Shown in pieces: positions 1 to 6,024 of a DNA stretch of 6,769 bases. Under the pieces are notes generated by a model. It searched no databases. It had not been told where the DNA came from and saw only the letters and a list, made by a program, of their open reading frames with translations. How positions within the stretch are numbered: position 1 is the first letter of the stretch; each line of letters begins with the position of its first letter. The translations under genes were made by a program, and so were the position numbers. The stretch covers positions 1,095 through 7,863 of the forward strand of contig DCVU01000120.1 in NCBI GenBank assembly GCA_002327415.1. The letters are read 5' to 3'. The DNA comes from Smithella sp. UBA2180 (GTDB lineage: Bacteria > Desulfobacterota > Syntrophia > Syntrophales > Smithellaceae).

Positions 1-571
1 GAAGATTAAAGAAAAAGAAAAAGTTGCCATGCAGATTAATCAATACATGGCTGACGTTGCGAAATTAACGGAAAATTATAAAGTAGCCCTGCTGAAACTT
101 CCCAACCAGAAGGAAATACCAGCCCTTTTCCATTCTGTTGCATTGGCCGGTAAAGATGCTGGTGTTGAGTTTTTGTTATTTGAACCTAAGGCTCCGGTAC
201 CCAAAGTACTGGAGAAACCGCCCACCGGAGTGGAAAAAACAGTATCATTGCTTAAACCTTCGGATCAACGGCAAAGCGAACAGAAACCTGCAGGTACCGT
301 TGATGAAAACGGTAAGAAAGTTGTCGCGCCGGCACCGGAACCATTTTACGAAGAAATACCGGTGGGAGTTTCGGTAATAGGTACTTTTCAAAACGTCCTT
401 TACTTTTTTAACAAAGTGGCCCAATTACCGCGAATTATCAATGTTTCCGATATTTCTATCGGAGATAGGAAAGAATTAAAAGGAAGAGGAAATGTTGTCA
501 CTACATCTTGTACGATTAAGACGTACATGTTTATTGATAAAAAAGAAAAACTAAGTGAAAAAACAAAATGA
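1..571 (+). CDS. pilO: Type IV pilus inner-membrane alignment protein PilO (5' truncated)
   Basis: The reading frame is open from base 2 to a TGA at 569-571 (189 residues visible), so the cytoplasmic tail, membrane helix and part of the coiled coil lie outside the window; the ATG at 29 is internal. PilO is a bitopic inner-membrane protein that pairs with PilN and binds PilP, joining the pilus motor platform to the secretin. Visible residues 1-35 are the end of a charged, helical coiled-coil stretch. The family-typical segment LPNQKEIPALFHSVALAGKD (33-52) and the later FYEEIPVGVSVIGTFQ (115-130) and LPRIINVSDISIG (142-154) give the ferredoxin-like periplasmic fold. Between them, about residues 63-112 form a Pro/Lys/Gln-rich insertion that typical PilO proteins lack or have much shorter. 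The stop codon overlaps the pilP start, which points to translational coupling. The identification rests on these segments plus the following pilP and pilQ. Confidence 0.93.
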   Translation, partial: KIKEKEKVAMQINQYMADVAKLTENYKVALLKLPNQKEIPALFHSVALAGKDAGVEFLLFEPKAPVPKVLEKPPTGVEKTVSLLKPSDQRQSEQKPAGTVDENGKKVVAPAPEPFYEEIPVGVSVIGTFQNVLYFFNKVAQLPRIINVSDISIGDRKELKGRGNVVTTSCTIKTYMFIDKKEKLSEKTK

Positions 572-1155
572 AGAAAATAAAATTTGCGATAGCCGGCACT
601 TTTATAATTATTTTTATTACAGCAATCTTTGCTTTTGCTGCGGAAGTAAAAAATACCTTGCCTGCTGCGGTTCTGCGTACTCCTGTTAAGGCAACGTCTG
701 CCGCAACGCAAACTAAACAATCATTGATTCCTTCTGTTGCAAATGCAGCGCCTGCTGCAACGCCAACGCAAATTCAACAGCCGCCGCAGCCTGCGCCAAA
801 TTCAGTAGACAATTATAGTTATAATCCATTAGGTAAGCCTGATCCGTTCAAGCCTTTCCTGACAATAGATGCTGCTGCTACGAAACAGCAAATTGCAAAA
901 AAAGCAGGGGTCTCTATGTTTCCGTTGCAAAGGTCCGAAACTGAAAAATATCGAGTAGTAGGAATTGCCGGTAACAAAGATAATCGTATGGCTATTTGTG
1001 AAGATGTGGCGAAAAAGTTTTACCCTCTATATAAAGGAACTCATATTGGCTTATATGATGGTAAAGTGATCGAAATTATGGCTGATCGTGTCATCGTGGA
1101 AGAATATGAAACAAAAAAACCAAAAAGGGTAATTTTAAAACTGCGTAAAAATTAA
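568..1155 (+). CDS. pilP: Type IV pilus assembly protein PilP
   Basis: This 195-residue protein is the periplasmic link between the PilN/PilO pair and the N0 region of the PilQ secretin. Residues 1-24 are a signal sequence (MKKIK followed by a hydrophobic core ending FAFAA). Residues 26-82 are a flexible Ala/Pro/Gln-rich tether. The family hallmark YNPLGKPDPFKPF is at 85-97, followed by FPLQ (118-121), the YRVVGIAG strand (128-135) and the small beta domain with KGTHIGLYDGKVIEI (156-170) and VIVEEY (175-180). Oddly, there is no lipobox cysteine: the only Cys is at 144 in the folded domain, whereas well-studied PilP proteins are lipoproteins. It may therefore be anchored by an uncleaved signal or be released into the periplasm. 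The ATG overlaps the pilO TGA (ATGA), no good Shine-Dalgarno is seen, and translation is probably coupled to pilO. Call is firm from the motif and position. Confidence 0.93.
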   Translation: MKKIKFAIAGTFIIIFITAIFAFAAEVKNTLPAAVLRTPVKATSAATQTKQSLIPSVANAAPAATPTQIQQPPQPAPNSVDNYSYNPLGKPDPFKPFLTIDAAATKQQIAKKAGVSMFPLQRSETEKYRVVGIAGNKDNRMAICEDVAKKFYPLYKGTHIGLYDGKVIEIMADRVIVEEYETKKPKRVILKLRKN

Positions 1156-1157
1156 AA

Positions 1158-1163
1158 TGAGGT
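1158..1163 (+). promoter_or_regulatory. Ribosome binding site of pilQ
   Basis: TGAGGT lies 6 bases before the ATG at 1170, in the 14-base gap after the pilP stop. It is the best Shine-Dalgarno in the left half of the window and supports the chosen pilQ start, which also begins a good signal peptide. Confidence 0.7.
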
Positions 1164-1169
1164 AAGATC

Positions 1170-2978
1170 ATGAAAAAATATTTATCCAAAACATTTCTTA
1201 TTTTTATAGTTATTCTTTGGATTTTTACATATGTTTCAGGCGCTTCTTTTGCTGCGGAAACATCAGATAAAAACAAAGCAGCTGAAGAAAAGGCAGCGGC
1301 TGTTGTTGCCAATGTCGGGAACCTGGAGAATATTTTATTGGAGAAATTGCCCGGTAAAGAAAGAATTCATCTTATTGTATCCCAACAGCCGGTCATTGAT
1401 ATGAAAAGTAAGATTAATGGCAGTTATTTGATTAAGTTGGAAAACATGACGGTGCCTGAAAATCTATGCCGCCCCTTGGGAGAAGGTGAATTAAAAAATA
1501 TTGTAAGCGTAACGCCTTCGCCAGAATTGATAAAAGGTAAGCGGTGGGTTTATTTAACTGTTGATATTAAAAAGATTGTTCCTTACGCAATAAAACAAGA
1601 AGGGCAGAATTTGTTGATTGATTTTAATATTTCCAGTTTAGTGGAAAAGAACGCCAGTGATTCTCGAAAAATTAAAGGAAAAACTTCAAGAACGACAACG
1701 GGGAAAAAAGCAACAGCAAAAGTCAGTGCGGAAACTGTAAAAGATAGTGATGTTACGAAAGATGAAGAAATAGAAAAAAAGCCTGTCAAAAAGGAAACAG
1801 TTAAAGGCACGGATCGGATAATAGATCTTGACTTTCAGGATGCAGACATAAAGAGTGTTTTGCGTCTAATGGCTGAATTCGGTAATATTAGTATTGTCTC
1901 CAGCGATGATGTAAAGGGTACCATAACTTTATCCATGAAAAATGTTCCATGGAAACAGGCCCTGGATACAATATTGGATTTGAATAGTTTAACTAAAAAA
2001 CAAACAGGTAATATCATTACCGTGACAACCTTGGATAGAAAGAAAAAAGATGAAGCTGATAGAGCAATGGCTGCAGATGATCAAAATAAGGCCGACGATA
2101 ATAGAAGAGCCAGAGAACAAAAAATGCTGGCGGAAAAAGGTTTATTGAAGCAGGTATTAATTGAAGCAAAGATTGTCGAGGCAAACGAAGATTTTGTCAG
2201 AAAGATAGGAGTTGAGTGGGGTTTTGGAAATCAGCAGAAAGTCAGTGGCAGCACTTACGGTTTGGGTGTAACTGGTGGCAGCTCTACATCTTCAACACCA
2301 ACTCAATATCAACAAAATTATCCTTCTCAAATCGGCATTACAGATACTGCGGGCAAAAGTTTAGCTATGGCGGCGGTAAATTTTCCAGCTGCTGTAACGG
2401 GGCCGGTTATCGGTCTGGTGTTTGGCGGAGCGACGGGCTTTCTCGAAACTCAATTGGCCGCTTTAGAGACTAACGGTAGCGGAAAATTAATTTCTGCGCC
2501 CAAAGTTGTGACTATGGAAGGCATTAAAGCTATTATTAAGCAGGGCGCTGAAGTCCCGTATACAACTCCGGCATCAGGCACTTCACCGGCAACGGTTTCT
2601 TTTAAGGAAGCCTTGTTGAAGTTGGAAGTGACGCCGAAAATAACCGATGAAGGGAAAATTTCCATGGATATCTCGGCAAGCAATGATAGCCCCGATTATG
2701 CAAATGAAGTCCAAGGCAATCCTCCCATTAAAAAAAGCGAAGTTCAATCAAAAGTTGTTATCAGTGATGGAGACACGGTCGTTATTGGTGGCGTTATGTC
2801 GACGTCAGAAGCTACATCGGCAAGCGGCTTTCCCTGGCTGCAGAAAATCCCCGTTCTGGGTTGGTTATTTAAAACCGAGAATGTAAGTCGTAACAAAAAA
2901 CAGTTATTAATTTTTGTTACACCAAAGATACTAAAAGGTGATAATTTTAAAGAAAGTGCAGAAAAAATTATAAATTAA
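1170..2978 (+). CDS. pilQ: Type IV pilus outer-membrane secretin PilQ
   Basis: This 602-residue protein forms the outer-membrane ring through which the pilus passes. Residues 1-29 are a signal peptide (MKKYLSK, hydrophobic core, cut near SFAAE). One AMIN-like domain (about 51-153) would bind peptidoglycan. Residues 160-213 are a Lys/Thr/Glu-rich linker. The N0/STN domain spans about 215-288 (RIIDLDFQDADIKSVLRLMA, then MKNVPWKQALDTIL). A charged helical stretch (289-326) then leads directly into the secretin domain, beginning QVLIEAKIVEAN (328-339). Core secretin motifs are present: ALETNGSGKLISAPKV (431-446), VPYTTPASG (462-470), LKLEVTPKIT (483-492), VVIGGVM (537-543) and IPVLGWLFK (560-568), ending LLIFVTPKIL. 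The usual N1 (Secretin_N) domain between N0 and the barrel is not recognisable, and only one AMIN domain is seen, which makes the protein shorter than many PilQ. No frameshift is apparent. It is preceded by pilO-pilP and followed by a likely pilotin. Confidence 0.95.
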   Translation: MKKYLSKTFLIFIVILWIFTYVSGASFAAETSDKNKAAEEKAAAVVANVGNLENILLEKLPGKERIHLIVSQQPVIDMKSKINGSYLIKLENMTVPENLCRPLGEGELKNIVSVTPSPELIKGKRWVYLTVDIKKIVPYAIKQEGQNLLIDFNISSLVEKNASDSRKIKGKTSRTTTGKKATAKVSAETVKDSDVTKDEEIEKKPVKKETVKGTDRIIDLDFQDADIKSVLRLMAEFGNISIVSSDDVKGTITLSMKNVPWKQALDTILDLNSLTKKQTGNIITVTTLDRKKKDEADRAMAADDQNKADDNRRAREQKMLAEKGLLKQVLIEAKIVEANEDFVRKIGVEWGFGNQQKVSGSTYGLGVTGGSSTSSTPTQYQQNYPSQIGITDTAGKSLAMAAVNFPAAVTGPVIGLVFGGATGFLETQLAALETNGSGKLISAPKVVTMEGIKAIIKQGAEVPYTTPASGTSPATVSFKEALLKLEVTPKITDEGKISMDISASNDSPDYANEVQGNPPIKKSEVQSKVVISDGDTVVIGGVMSTSEATSASGFPWLQKIPVLGWLFKTENVSRNKKQLLIFVTPKILKGDNFKESAEKIIN

Positions 2979-3031
2979 TTATTCTTCATCGGTTCTAAGC
3001 TGACCGTTGCTATATTTTATTCAGGTTAAAA
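2979..3031 (+). promoter_or_regulatory. Short intergenic gap with ribosome binding site for the TPR lipoprotein gene
   Basis: This 53-base AT-rich gap is the longest in the window. An AGG at 3023-3025, six bases before the ATG at 3032, is a weak but well-placed Shine-Dalgarno. There is a TATATT at 3011-3016, but I see no -35 box at a suitable distance, and only a 4-5 bp imperfect hairpin (CGGT 2990-2993 with ACCG 3003-3006) without a T-run. Neither a promoter nor a terminator is supported, so read-through from pilQ is likely. Confidence 0.4.
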
Positions 3032-3814
3032 ATGGTTGTTCATAAAAATAAGCTCATTATAAATAAATCCTCATTATTTTTTGTTTTTCTGGCCATGTTC
3101 CTTTGTTCCTCCTGTACTTATACTCCATGGCACAGAGAACAATCAGAACTTTTTTTAAACAAAGGCATCTCTTATATTGGAGTCGGTCAATATAACAGCG
3201 CCTTAAAAGAACTGCTGGAAGCTGAAAAATACTATTCCGGAAATTCTAAAGTTCATTATTACTTAGGCATGTCTTATCATGGGAAAGGCATGAAAAATGA
3301 AGCCATAGGGGAATTTAAAGAAGCAATCTCTCTGAATGAGAATTATTCCGAAGCGCATAACTTTTTGGGCACGTTATATTCGGACGGAGGGCTTTGGGAT
3401 CAGGCAATTGAGGAATTTGAAAAAGCTCTCAGTAATCATTTATACGATACGCCTTCAATGGCCCTTTATAATATGGCCTGGGCTTACTATTCCAAAAAAG
3501 ATTATAACAAGGCTTTAGCAAAATATCAGGAAGCGCTCAATACTGATCCCCGGACCATGTTACGGTCGCAGATTGAAAAAAATATAGGACTTATTTATTT
3601 CGATCAAGACAGCCTTCTGGAAGCTATACGGCATTTTAAGAAATCCGTGGAATTAGACCCTTCACTTTTTGATGCTCAATTATTTTTAGGTCAATGTTAT
3701 TTAAAGGTTGAAGATAATAAAAATGCTAAAAAAGCATTTCAGGCCGTCATTAAATTATCACCAGACTCCTCTTTTGGCCGGCGTGCTAAAAATTATTTAC
3801 AGTCCTTGAAGTAA
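3032..3814 (+). CDS. TPR-repeat lipoprotein, probable PilQ pilotin (PilF/PilW/Tgl type)
   Basis: This is a 260-residue protein with an N-terminal signal (hydrophobic SLFFVFLAMFL, 14-24) ending LCSSC, so Cys28 is the probable lipidated residue; the -3 position is Cys rather than the usual Leu/Val/Ala/Ser type, so the lipobox is imperfect. From about residue 38 to 247 there are six tandem TPR units (roughly 38-71, 72-105, 106-139, 143-176, 180-213, 214-247) with the usual pattern of G/A at position 8, A at 20 and P near 32, for example NEAIGEFKEAISLN and LEAIRHFKKSVELDP. Six TPRs on an outer-membrane lipoprotein is the architecture of PilF (Pseudomonas) and Tgl (Myxococcus), which help the PilQ secretin insert and multimerise. 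Position directly after pilQ supports that role. It remains an inference, because generic TPR lipoproteins look similar, so no symbol is given. Confidence 0.8.
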   Translation: MVVHKNKLIINKSSLFFVFLAMFLCSSCTYTPWHREQSELFLNKGISYIGVGQYNSALKELLEAEKYYSGNSKVHYYLGMSYHGKGMKNEAIGEFKEAISLNENYSEAHNFLGTLYSDGGLWDQAIEEFEKALSNHLYDTPSMALYNMAWAYYSKKDYNKALAKYQEALNTDPRTMLRSQIEKNIGLIYFDQDSLLEAIRHFKKSVELDPSLFDAQLFLGQCYLKVEDNKNAKKAFQAVIKLSPDSSFGRRAKNYLQSLK

Positions 3815-3841
3815 TTCCATTTAATTGATTAGCCGAAAAAT

Positions 3842-4531
3842 ATGGAAAATAATATTTTTGAGAAAAACTGTGAGCATTTTCCTGGCGAAGCACAAAAACT
3901 GCTTGAGCAGAAAAAACTTCAGGAGGCTTTGAATCTTGCACGGGAGCGTCTTAGGTTTTTGCCTGTCGATGCCGATGCCTACGTAGTTGCCGCGAGCGCT
4001 CTTATCGGCATGGGAAGGCTTGATAGGGCGCGTGATATTTTGCGGGATTTAGGTAATATGATTTCGGAGTTGTCTTTTGTATATGACCGGATAGGTGATG
4101 TTTATCGAAAAAAAGGTTTTCATCAGGATGCAGCTATTTGTTACGAGAAATTTATTTCCTTGCATCCCAGCGCTGAAGACGCGCGAGCGGTTATTGAAAA
4201 AATGACTCTTCTTGATCAGGAAGACCATCCGGTAAATGAAATTGATATAATAGATGATAATATCCCGGAACCGGAATTGTTTACAGTGACTCTTGCGGAA
4301 CTGTATATCAGGCAAGGTCACTTGCAAGTAGCCCGGAAAATCCTCGAAGAAATAGTAAAAAGAGAACCGCAAAACATTCAAGCTGCGGCAAAACTTGATG
4401 CGTATAGAGAGTCAGTTGCTTCTCCATCAACTGCCGGTGGGAAAGTTGCGGATACCAAAAAAGTGGTTAAGATTTTGTCTTCCTGGCTGAAAAATATCGA
4501 TAGGTTAAAAACAAATGCCGCGGAAAAATAG
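3842..4531 (+). CDS. TPR-repeat protein of unknown function
   Basis: This is a 229-residue soluble protein with no signal peptide or membrane segment, so it is probably cytoplasmic. TPR-like helix pairs are seen at about 12-45 (AQKLLEQKKLQEALNLA, ending near P41), 46-73 (ASALIGMGRLDRARDIL), 76-109 (YDRIGDVYRKKGFHQDAA, ending LHP) and 147-180 (FTVTLAELYIRQGHLQVARK, ending REP). An acidic spacer (125-145) divides the two halves. The C-terminus after a Ser/Gly-rich linker (192-205) holds a short amphipathic helix, VVKILSSWLKNIDRL (208-222), that could be a docking segment. No Shine-Dalgarno is clear upstream of the ATG. The last 17 bases overlap the start of the peptidase gene, so expression of the two is probably coupled. 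I do not recognise a named family. The location suggests a scaffold for the pilus machinery or the peptidase, but nothing in the sequence proves either. Confidence 0.8.
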   Translation: MENNIFEKNCEHFPGEAQKLLEQKKLQEALNLARERLRFLPVDADAYVVAASALIGMGRLDRARDILRDLGNMISELSFVYDRIGDVYRKKGFHQDAAICYEKFISLHPSAEDARAVIEKMTLLDQEDHPVNEIDIIDDNIPEPELFTVTLAELYIRQGHLQVARKILEEIVKREPQNIQAAAKLDAYRESVASPSTAGGKVADTKKVVKILSSWLKNIDRLKTNAAEK

Positions 4532-5600
4532 CAATTTACCGGATAGAATATCCCGCCTTAGGCGAAAATTTTCTTCTTACAAAATCGATAGTTTAATTTT
4601 TTTCAATATGAGCAATATCCGTTACCTTTCCGGTTTTACAGGCAGTGAAGGTGTCCTGTTAGTTAATTCCGATGAAGCAATTTTGCTTGTTGACGGCCGT
4701 TACATTGCTCAGGCTTGCCTGGAGACGAGTGATCTCCGGACAATAGAATACAGTGATATGATTGAAGGAATTACCCAGGCGATAAAGAAACTTAAACTAA
4801 AACGTATTGGTTTTGAAGCGAATTCGCTAACCGTAGGAATGTATAATCAATTGACCAGCCGTGTCCGTGAGGGAGGATTGGTTGCTTTAAATGATGAGTT
4901 GCGGTTGCTTCGGGCGTACAAAGACCAGGCGGAAATAACCTTGATGGCAAAAGCCGCTGAAATTTCCTCCTCTTCCATTCGTTCCCTTATAGACAAAATA
5001 AAGCCCGGTTTTACGGAAAAAGAAGTGGCGCTGGAATTGGAATTTGAGGCGCGAAGATCCGGAGCCGATGAACTTGCGTTTGGAGCGATTGTTGCCGCAG
5101 GAGAAAATGCCGCATTACCCCATGCTAAACCTACTGATAGAAAGATAAGAAAAGGAGATTTTGTTGTTATTGATTTTGGCGTTAAATATAAAGGATATTG
5201 CTCCGATGAAACATGTACAATTGCTTTTGGTAAATTGACAGACAGGCAAAAAAATGCTTATCAAATGGTGAAAAACGCTCATGACCGGGCTTTAGCTTGC
5301 ATTAAAGCAAATGTTTCCGCTGCCGGTATTGATCGGCGCGCCCGAAGCGTTTTTGGAGAGAAATACGTCCGGTATTTTGTTCATGGTACAGGACATGGTG
5401 TTGGCTTGGAAGTTCATGAAGCGCCGCGTTTGGCTTCCAATTCCACCGATATTTTAGAACCGAAAATGGTGGTAACCGTTGAACCCGGTTTGTATATTCC
5501 TGGTCTTTGGGGAATACGAATTGAAGATACAGTGCTGGTGAAAAAAAATAGTTGCGAAAAGCTTACAAAAATGGATAAAGAAATTATCATTATAGAATAA
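4515..5600 (+). CDS. M24-family Xaa-Pro aminopeptidase (aminopeptidase P-like)
   Basis: This 361-residue metallopeptidase would remove an N-terminal residue preceding proline in cytosolic peptides. The N-terminal creatinase-like domain (about 8-135) carries the family signatures NIRYLSGFTGSEGVLLV (34-50) and LLVDGRYIAQA (57-67). The C-terminal pita-bread domain (about 143-361) has all five dinuclear metal ligands: Asp220 (VVIDFG), Asp231 (GYCSDETCT), His294 (HGTGHGVG), Glu323 (TVEPGLY) and Glu337 (GIRIED). His203 in LPHAKP and His301 (VHEAP), expected in the active site, are also present. Length matches the short bacterial PepP/PepQ-like proteins such as Bacillus YqhT, rather than the ~440-residue E. 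coli PepP. The two-domain layout excludes methionine aminopeptidase. The start overlaps the preceding TPR gene by 17 bases; the MPRKNSNLPDRISRLRR beginning fits the family. Whether it is strictly Xaa-Pro specific cannot be told from sequence. Confidence 0.92.
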   Translation: MPRKNSNLPDRISRLRRKFSSYKIDSLIFFNMSNIRYLSGFTGSEGVLLVNSDEAILLVDGRYIAQACLETSDLRTIEYSDMIEGITQAIKKLKLKRIGFEANSLTVGMYNQLTSRVREGGLVALNDELRLLRAYKDQAEITLMAKAAEISSSSIRSLIDKIKPGFTEKEVALELEFEARRSGADELAFGAIVAAGENAALPHAKPTDRKIRKGDFVVIDFGVKYKGYCSDETCTIAFGKLTDRQKNAYQMVKNAHDRALACIKANVSAAGIDRRARSVFGEKYVRYFVHGTGHGVGLEVHEAPRLASNSTDILEPKMVVTVEPGLYIPGLWGIRIEDTVLVKKNSCEKLTKMDKEIIIIE

Positions 5601-5604
5601 AAGC

Positions 5605-5609
5605 AGAGG
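5605..5609 (+). promoter_or_regulatory. Ribosome binding site of gcvH
   Basis: AGAGG sits 10 bases before the ATG at 5620, in the 19-base gap after the peptidase stop. The spacing is slightly long but acceptable, and the start is confirmed by the family-typical protein N-terminus. Confidence 0.6.
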
Positions 5610-5619
5610 TTGTGCTGTT

Positions 5620-6015
5620 ATGAAAGTGTTTCCAGAAGATGTACTTTATAGTTCCGAACACGTATGGGTCCGGGTTGATGGATATATGGCCACGATAGGG
5701 ATTACCGATTATGTCCAGGAAAGATTAGGAGACATTCTATCTGTTGAATTTCTCGAAGCTGATACTTATGTGGAACGCGACGAAACATTTGGTTCCATCG
5801 AATCCGTCAAAGAAGTAGTAGATTTGATTGCTCCCGTCAGTGGCACCATCGTTGTTGTTAATGAAGATATTACCGACGATAGCGACATAATAAACAGAGA
5901 TCCTTATGATACCGGATGGTTGATTATCATCGAAATGGATAATTTGGAACAAATAGAGGACCTTATGGTTGCTGCCAGCTATCATGATTTTATAACGCAG
6001 AAAGAAATAGAATAA
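5620..6015 (+). CDS. gcvH: Glycine cleavage system H protein (lipoyl carrier)
   Basis: This 131-residue protein is the usual length for GcvH, a small acidic cytosolic carrier whose lipoyl arm shuttles the aminomethyl group between the P, T and L proteins of the glycine cleavage system; in some bacteria it is also the first acceptor of octanoate in lipoate assembly. Family segments are all present: SEHVWVRVDG (12-21), ATIGITDYVQERLGDIL (24-40), the lipoylation motif GSIESVKEVVDLIAPVSG (58-75) with Lys64 as the modified residue, and the closing NRDPYDTGWLI (92-102). No frame or motif defect is seen. The remaining glycine cleavage genes (gcvT, gcvP) are not in the window. The next gene is a LipM-type octanoyltransferase, so the H protein is likely made together with the enzyme that modifies it. 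Confidence 0.96.
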   Translation: MKVFPEDVLYSSEHVWVRVDGYMATIGITDYVQERLGDILSVEFLEADTYVERDETFGSIESVKEVVDLIAPVSGTIVVVNEDITDDSDIINRDPYDTGWLIIIEMDNLEQIEDLMVAASYHDFITQKEIE

Positions 6016-6024
6016 TCCTTTTTT

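Noticed and set aside
400..720. 106-residue open frame on the minus strand across the pilO/pilP junction
   Set aside because: It lies antisense to two firmly identified genes, has no recognisable domain, and its composition is that of a mirrored coding frame.
660..800. Repeated CCTGCTGC-like units in pilP as a DNA repeat
   Set aside because: The copies are irregular in spacing and simply encode the Ala/Pro-rich tether, so this is low-complexity protein sequence rather than a repeat element.
2990..3006. Possible hairpin terminator after pilQ
   Set aside because: The stem is only CGGT/ACCG plus one wobble pair, with a loop of seven or more bases and no following T-run, so it is too weak for an intrinsic terminator.
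3011..3016. TATATT as a -10 promoter element before the TPR lipoprotein gene
   Set aside because: The DNA is AT-rich, so such hexamers arise by chance, and no -35-like element lies about 17 bases upstream.
4049..4381. 110-residue open frame on the minus strand inside the second TPR gene
   Set aside because: The translation is rich in Phe, Tyr and Ile without any motif, and the opposite strand encodes a convincing TPR protein.
5380..5420. HGTGHGVG motif read as methionine aminopeptidase
   Set aside because: The protein has a full N-terminal creatinase-like domain and LPHAKP and GIRIED motifs placed as in Xaa-Pro aminopeptidases; methionine aminopeptidase lacks that N-terminal domain.
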